A DNA stretch of 7,628 bases from the NCBI GenBank assembly GCA_002404465.1, contig DHJT01000087.1, positions 1 through 7,628 on the forward strand, written 5' to 3'. Below are positions 4,512 through 7,628 of this stretch, in pieces (positions within the stretch are counted from its first letter, which is position 1; every line of letters begins with the position of its first letter). Below the pieces are notes generated by a model that saw nothing but the letters and a program-made list of their open reading frames with translations, ran no database searches and was not told the DNA's origin. The stretch comes from Sutterella sp. UBA4713. Lineage in GTDB: Bacteria > Pseudomonadota > Gammaproteobacteria > Burkholderiales > Burkholderiaceae_F. The position numbers and the translations under genes were made by a program.

Positions 4512-7500
4512 CGCAGCATCCGCAAAGTCCTCTGTCGCACAATGTCGGTATGCATAGTAGGCGCTTTGCACTCCGGGGACGGTACGGACCATCTGAATGA
4601 AGTGGTCGGTCGGACGGACCGTTCCTTTAAGCCGTACCGTGCCTTTTCGATTGTGTGCATTGATTTCAAGGCGTACGGCAACTCCGGTATCTTCGCTTCG
4701 CGCTTGGGAAATCCATCGATAAAGCTCATCGAGAGCTGTCGTATCCGTGATTCGCACGACGGCCGTTGCACGGAAATCCAACCGCACTTTCTCTAAAGTT
4801 TTAACGACATCGACAATAAAAGAAAGACCTCCGGTTCGTCGATCTTCCTGAACTTTGCCGGTCAGAGCCAAGACTTCATCGGGCACTAAAAGTGTGCGGT
4901 ACCGTTCGTAGACGGCGGAATATAAAACCGCCTCTTGCGTATCAACACCGTCACTGAGTGTTATGACAGCCATTTTCCCGCGTTTACCGGCAATGACCCG
5001 CACGTTTGCCACAAGACCGGCAATCGTCACGGCATTGCGCCCGATCTGAAGGGAGGCAAACGGCGCTGAGACAGCTTTGACTTCCTGGCGATAGGACGCA
5101 AAGGCATCGCCCGTTAAGCAAAACCCGAAAACTTCTCTTTCTTCGGAAAACCGTTTTTTCTCATCCCATTTTTCCGAAGAAAGCCAACTGACAATGCGCT
5201 CGGGCTCGCCGAATGCATCGGCAAAAAGGCTTGCCTGTCCGGCATTGGCGGCTACGGCTTGTGCCGCGATAACGGCCTGCTCGGCATTGGCAAAGAGTTT
5301 CCCGCGGTCTTCGTCTAAAGAATCAAAGGCTCCTGCACGGGCTAATTGTTCAATGGTCTTCTTATTGACACTCGGCACACGTGCCGCCAAATCAAAGATA
5401 TCGATATAGGGCCCGTTCATACGGCGTTCATCGAGGATGTCTTCAACGATTTGCTGACCGACGCCTTTAACGGCACCCAGACCGAATCGCACGCTGTGTT
5501 CGTCGGGAACCGTGTAATACCACTCACTTTCATTAATGTCAGGAACAAGAATACGAATGCCCATCTCGCGTGCATCGTCGACCAACGCATGTGTTTTCTC
5601 GCCCTGATCCATCACAAGACACAGGTTCCCGGCAAAAAATGCGGCCGTATGGTGTGCCTTCATGTAGGCCGTTTGCCAAGCCACATACGAGTAAGCCGCT
5701 GCGTGCGACTTATTAAACCCGTAGCCGGCAAATTTTTCCATCAAGTCGAAGATTTCCGTGGCCGTCTTTTCATTAACGCCTCTGTCGGCAGCGCCTTTGA
5801 GGAATACCACGCGCTGCTTTTTCATTTCCTCGACGTTTTTCTTGCCCATCGCGCGACGCAGTAAGTCGGCGCCGCCGAGCGAGTACCCGCCGATCGCACG
5901 GGCCACGAGCATGACCTGTTCCTGGTAGACCATGATGCCGTATGTTTCCCGCAAAATCGGTTCCATCCGTGCATCGAGATATTCGACCTTCTCGCGCCCG
6001 AACTTACGATTAATAAAGTGCGGGATTTGGTCCATGGGACCGGGGCGATAAAGCGCGTTTAATGCGACTAAGTCTTCTAAGCAATCAGGCTGAGCCTGTC
6101 GCAATTGATTGCGCATGCCTTCCGATTCAAATTGAAAGACGGCCCCCGTGTTCCCCTCGCGAAAAAGTTCGAGCGTCGCTGGGTCATCGGTCGGAATGCG
6201 ACTCAAATCAAAATGCTCCGTCGGGTGAAGACGGTCGACATACTCGACGATTTTGGCAAGAATCGTAAGCGTCGTAAGGCCTAAAAAGTCGAACTTGACA
6301 AGACCGACGTTTTCCACGTCTTTCTTATCGAATTGACTGACGGTGTTTTCCGGCTTTCCGTCGGCGTTATAAAGAGGGCAAAAGTTCGTGAGTTTCCCCG
6401 GGGCAATTAACACGCCGCCGGCGTGCATGCCGAGGTTACGCGTCAGCCCTTCCAAATCGTGCGCGTACTCCATGAGTTCTCGATACTCTTCTGAGGCCGC
6501 GAGCGTCTGAAACTCAGGCTCCATGAGGGCCGCTTTTTCAAGCGTAATGTCCATCCCGGGCTTTTGCGGGATGAGTTTGGCAAGTTTATCAGCCTGGCTG
6601 TAGCCCATGCCGAGCACACGACCGACGTCACGGACAACGGCCTTTGCGCCCATCGCGCCGAACGTTGCAATCTGACTGACGGCGTCTTTGCCGTACGTGC
6701 GCTTAACGTACTCAATGGTTCTGTCGCGATTAAACTGACAAAAATCCACGTCAAAGTCGGGCATCGAGACGCGTTCGGGGTTTAAGAATCGCTCGAAAAG
6801 CAGGCCGTAGTGCAAGGGGTCCAAGTCCGTAATCCCCAGGGAGTACGCGACCAAAGAGCCGGCTCCGGACCCACGTCCCGGCCCCACGGGGACCCCGTTG
6901 CGTTTTGACCAATTAATAAAGTCCTGAACGATAAGGAAGTACCCGGGAAACTTCATTGAAATGATGGTTTTCAGTTCATAATCCAAGCGCTCTTTGTACT
7001 CAGGGCGCCTGGCATTGCGCTCTTTTTCATCCGGATACAAAAACGCAAGACGCCTTTCCAATCCCTCTTCGGAGAGCTTGACCATGTAGTCATCCAGGCT
7101 CATGCCACCCGGCGTCGGGAACACCGGCAATTGCGGCTTTTGTAATACGCCGTCAAGATTGCAACGCCGGGCAACGACCACCGTATTTTTAAGCGCCTGC
7201 GGCATGTCGGCAAAAAGATCTGCCATCTCCTCGGCCGACTTCATGTACTGCTCTTGCGTAAACTCATGCGGCCGTGTTGAATCGGCCATCACGCGGCCCG
7301 TTGCGATGCACACGCGAGCTTCGTGTGCTTTAAACTCTTCACGCTTTAAAAAAAACACCGGGTGTGTGGCTACGACGGGAATTGCCATCTTGACGGCAAG
7401 ATTAGCCACACGCGAAACTAAAACGTCGTCTCCCCTACGCCCTGCGCGCTGTACCTCTAAGTAAAAGCGTCCCGGGAAAACCGATTGTAGAAATGCCGCC

Positions 7501-7628
7501 TCCTCTTGAGCTTCGGAAAACTTCTTTTCCATCAGTTTGGTTTCAACAAGGCCTTTAGGGCCTCCGGATAAAGCAATCAACCCCTGACAGGACTTGAGCG
7601 TTAGCCACTCGGTGCGAATTTCACCGCG
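4482..7628 (-). CDS. dnaE: DNA polymerase III alpha subunit, 5' end missing
   Basis: The reading frame is open to the right edge and encodes the last 1048 residues of DnaE, the catalytic subunit of the replicative polymerase III. By comparison with E. coli alpha (1160 residues), about 110 N-terminal residues lie outside the window. The visible part begins in the PHP domain (QGLIALSGG near residues 15-23 of the visible part). The palm follows, with GPGRGSGAGSLVAY and the catalytic PDFDVDF (290-296), whose Asp291 and Asp293 match E. coli Asp401 and Asp403. Asp447 in FDFLGL matches Asp555. Fingers sequences (KSHAAAYSY), a helix-hairpin-helix segment (KGVGQQIVEDIL) and an OB fold at roughly 863-940 come next. 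QASLF (5223-5237, visible residues 798-802) fits the internal beta-clamp binding motif, QADMF in E. coli. The tail should be the tau-binding domain. No frameshift or lost catalytic residue is seen. A TTG at 7580 is internal, not the start. Confidence 0.97.
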   Translation of the reverse strand, partial: RGEIRTEWLTLKSCQGLIALSGGPKGLVETKLMEKKFSEAQEEAAFLQSVFPGRFYLEVQRAGRRGDDVLVSRVANLAVKMAIPVVATHPVFFLKREEFKAHEARVCIATGRVMADSTRPHEFTQEQYMKSAEEMADLFADMPQALKNTVVVARRCNLDGVLQKPQLPVFPTPGGMSLDDYMVKLSEEGLERRLAFLYPDEKERNARRPEYKERLDYELKTIISMKFPGYFLIVQDFINWSKRNGVPVGPGRGSGAGSLVAYSLGITDLDPLHYGLLFERFLNPERVSMPDFDVDFCQFNRDRTIEYVKRTYGKDAVSQIATFGAMGAKAVVRDVGRVLGMGYSQADKLAKLIPQKPGMDITLEKAALMEPEFQTLAASEEYRELMEYAHDLEGLTRNLGMHAGGVLIAPGKLTNFCPLYNADGKPENTVSQFDKKDVENVGLVKFDFLGLTTLTILAKIVEYVDRLHPTEHFDLSRIPTDDPATLELFREGNTGAVFQFESEGMRNQLRQAQPDCLEDLVALNALYRPGPMDQIPHFINRKFGREKVEYLDARMEPILRETYGIMVYQEQVMLVARAIGGYSLGGADLLRRAMGKKNVEEMKKQRVVFLKGAADRGVNEKTATEIFDLMEKFAGYGFNKSHAAAYSYVAWQTAYMKAHHTAAFFAGNLCLVMDQGEKTHALVDDAREMGIRILVPDINESEWYYTVPDEHSVRFGLGAVKGVGQQIVEDILDERRMNGPYIDIFDLAARVPSVNKKTIEQLARAGAFDSLDEDRGKLFANAEQAVIAAQAVAANAGQASLFADAFGEPERIVSWLSSEKWDEKKRFSEEREVFGFCLTGDAFASYRQEVKAVSAPFASLQIGRNAVTIAGLVANVRVIAGKRGKMAVITLSDGVDTQEAVLYSAVYERYRTLLVPDEVLALTGKVQEDRRTGGLSFIVDVVKTLEKVRLDFRATAVVRITDTTALDELYRWISQARSEDTGVAVRLEINAHNRKGTVRLKGTVRPTDHFIQMVRTVPGVQSAYYAYRHCATEDFADAALLADTVDCF

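Noticed and set aside
5346..5864. 172-residue plus-strand frame opposite dnaE
   Set aside because: It is antisense to the conserved DnaE core and has no domain or translation signal of its own.
7578..7580. TTG as the dnaE start codon
   Set aside because: The frame continues upstream to the window edge with residues that align to the DnaE PHP domain, so this is an internal leucine.
1..7628. CRISPR array, tRNA or rRNA gene, insertion sequence, phage or defence system
   Set aside because: No direct-repeat array, cloverleaf, transposase or terminal inverted repeats were seen. The space is filled by housekeeping and envelope genes.

Overview
The window reads as an ordinary chromosomal segment of a Gram-negative proteobacterium. 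An MsbA-type lipid A flippase and a family 9 (heptosyltransferase-like) glycosyltransferase imply a lipopolysaccharide outer membrane, and the DnaE polymerase resembles the proteobacterial type. Intermediate GC content, compact packing and the msbA/glycosyltransferase/dnaE neighbourhood make a betaproteobacterium of the Burkholderiales (perhaps a Sutterellaceae-like gut species) my best guess. That placement is inference, not proof.

Left part (1-1689, plus strand): a leader region with a possible stem-loop precedes a CspA-family cold-shock protein (187-393). A clear intrinsic terminator follows (412-445). Next come an exported DUF192 protein (463-909) and, 27 bases later and probably co-transcribed, an AIM24/TIGR00266 family protein (937-1653). 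The DUF192 gene starts 17 bases after the terminator and has no visible ribosome binding site. It may have its own promoter overlapping the terminator and a nearly leaderless transcript.

Middle part (1631-3578): msbA (1675-3447, minus strand) converges on the AIM24 gene across a 21-base gap. A terminator-like hairpin for each strand lies in or against the 3' end of the opposing gene. msbA and the glycosyltransferase gene diverge from a 131-base region that holds a perfect -10 box for the glycosyltransferase, a weaker candidate msbA promoter and two perfect inverted repeats.

Right part (3579-7628): the glycosyltransferase gene (3579-4511, plus strand) ends 30 bases inside the 3' end of dnaE (minus strand, entering from the right edge and ending at 4482). 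dnaE lacks roughly its first 110 codons in this window but is otherwise intact, with catalytic aspartates, a helix-hairpin-helix region, an OB fold and an internal clamp-binding motif.

Functionally, the glycosyltransferase probably builds the lipopolysaccharide core and MsbA moves core-lipid A across the inner membrane, so the divergent region may coordinate envelope assembly. I see no mobile element, CRISPR array, RNA gene, phage gene or new defence-like system. The points worth a second look are regulatory and architectural.
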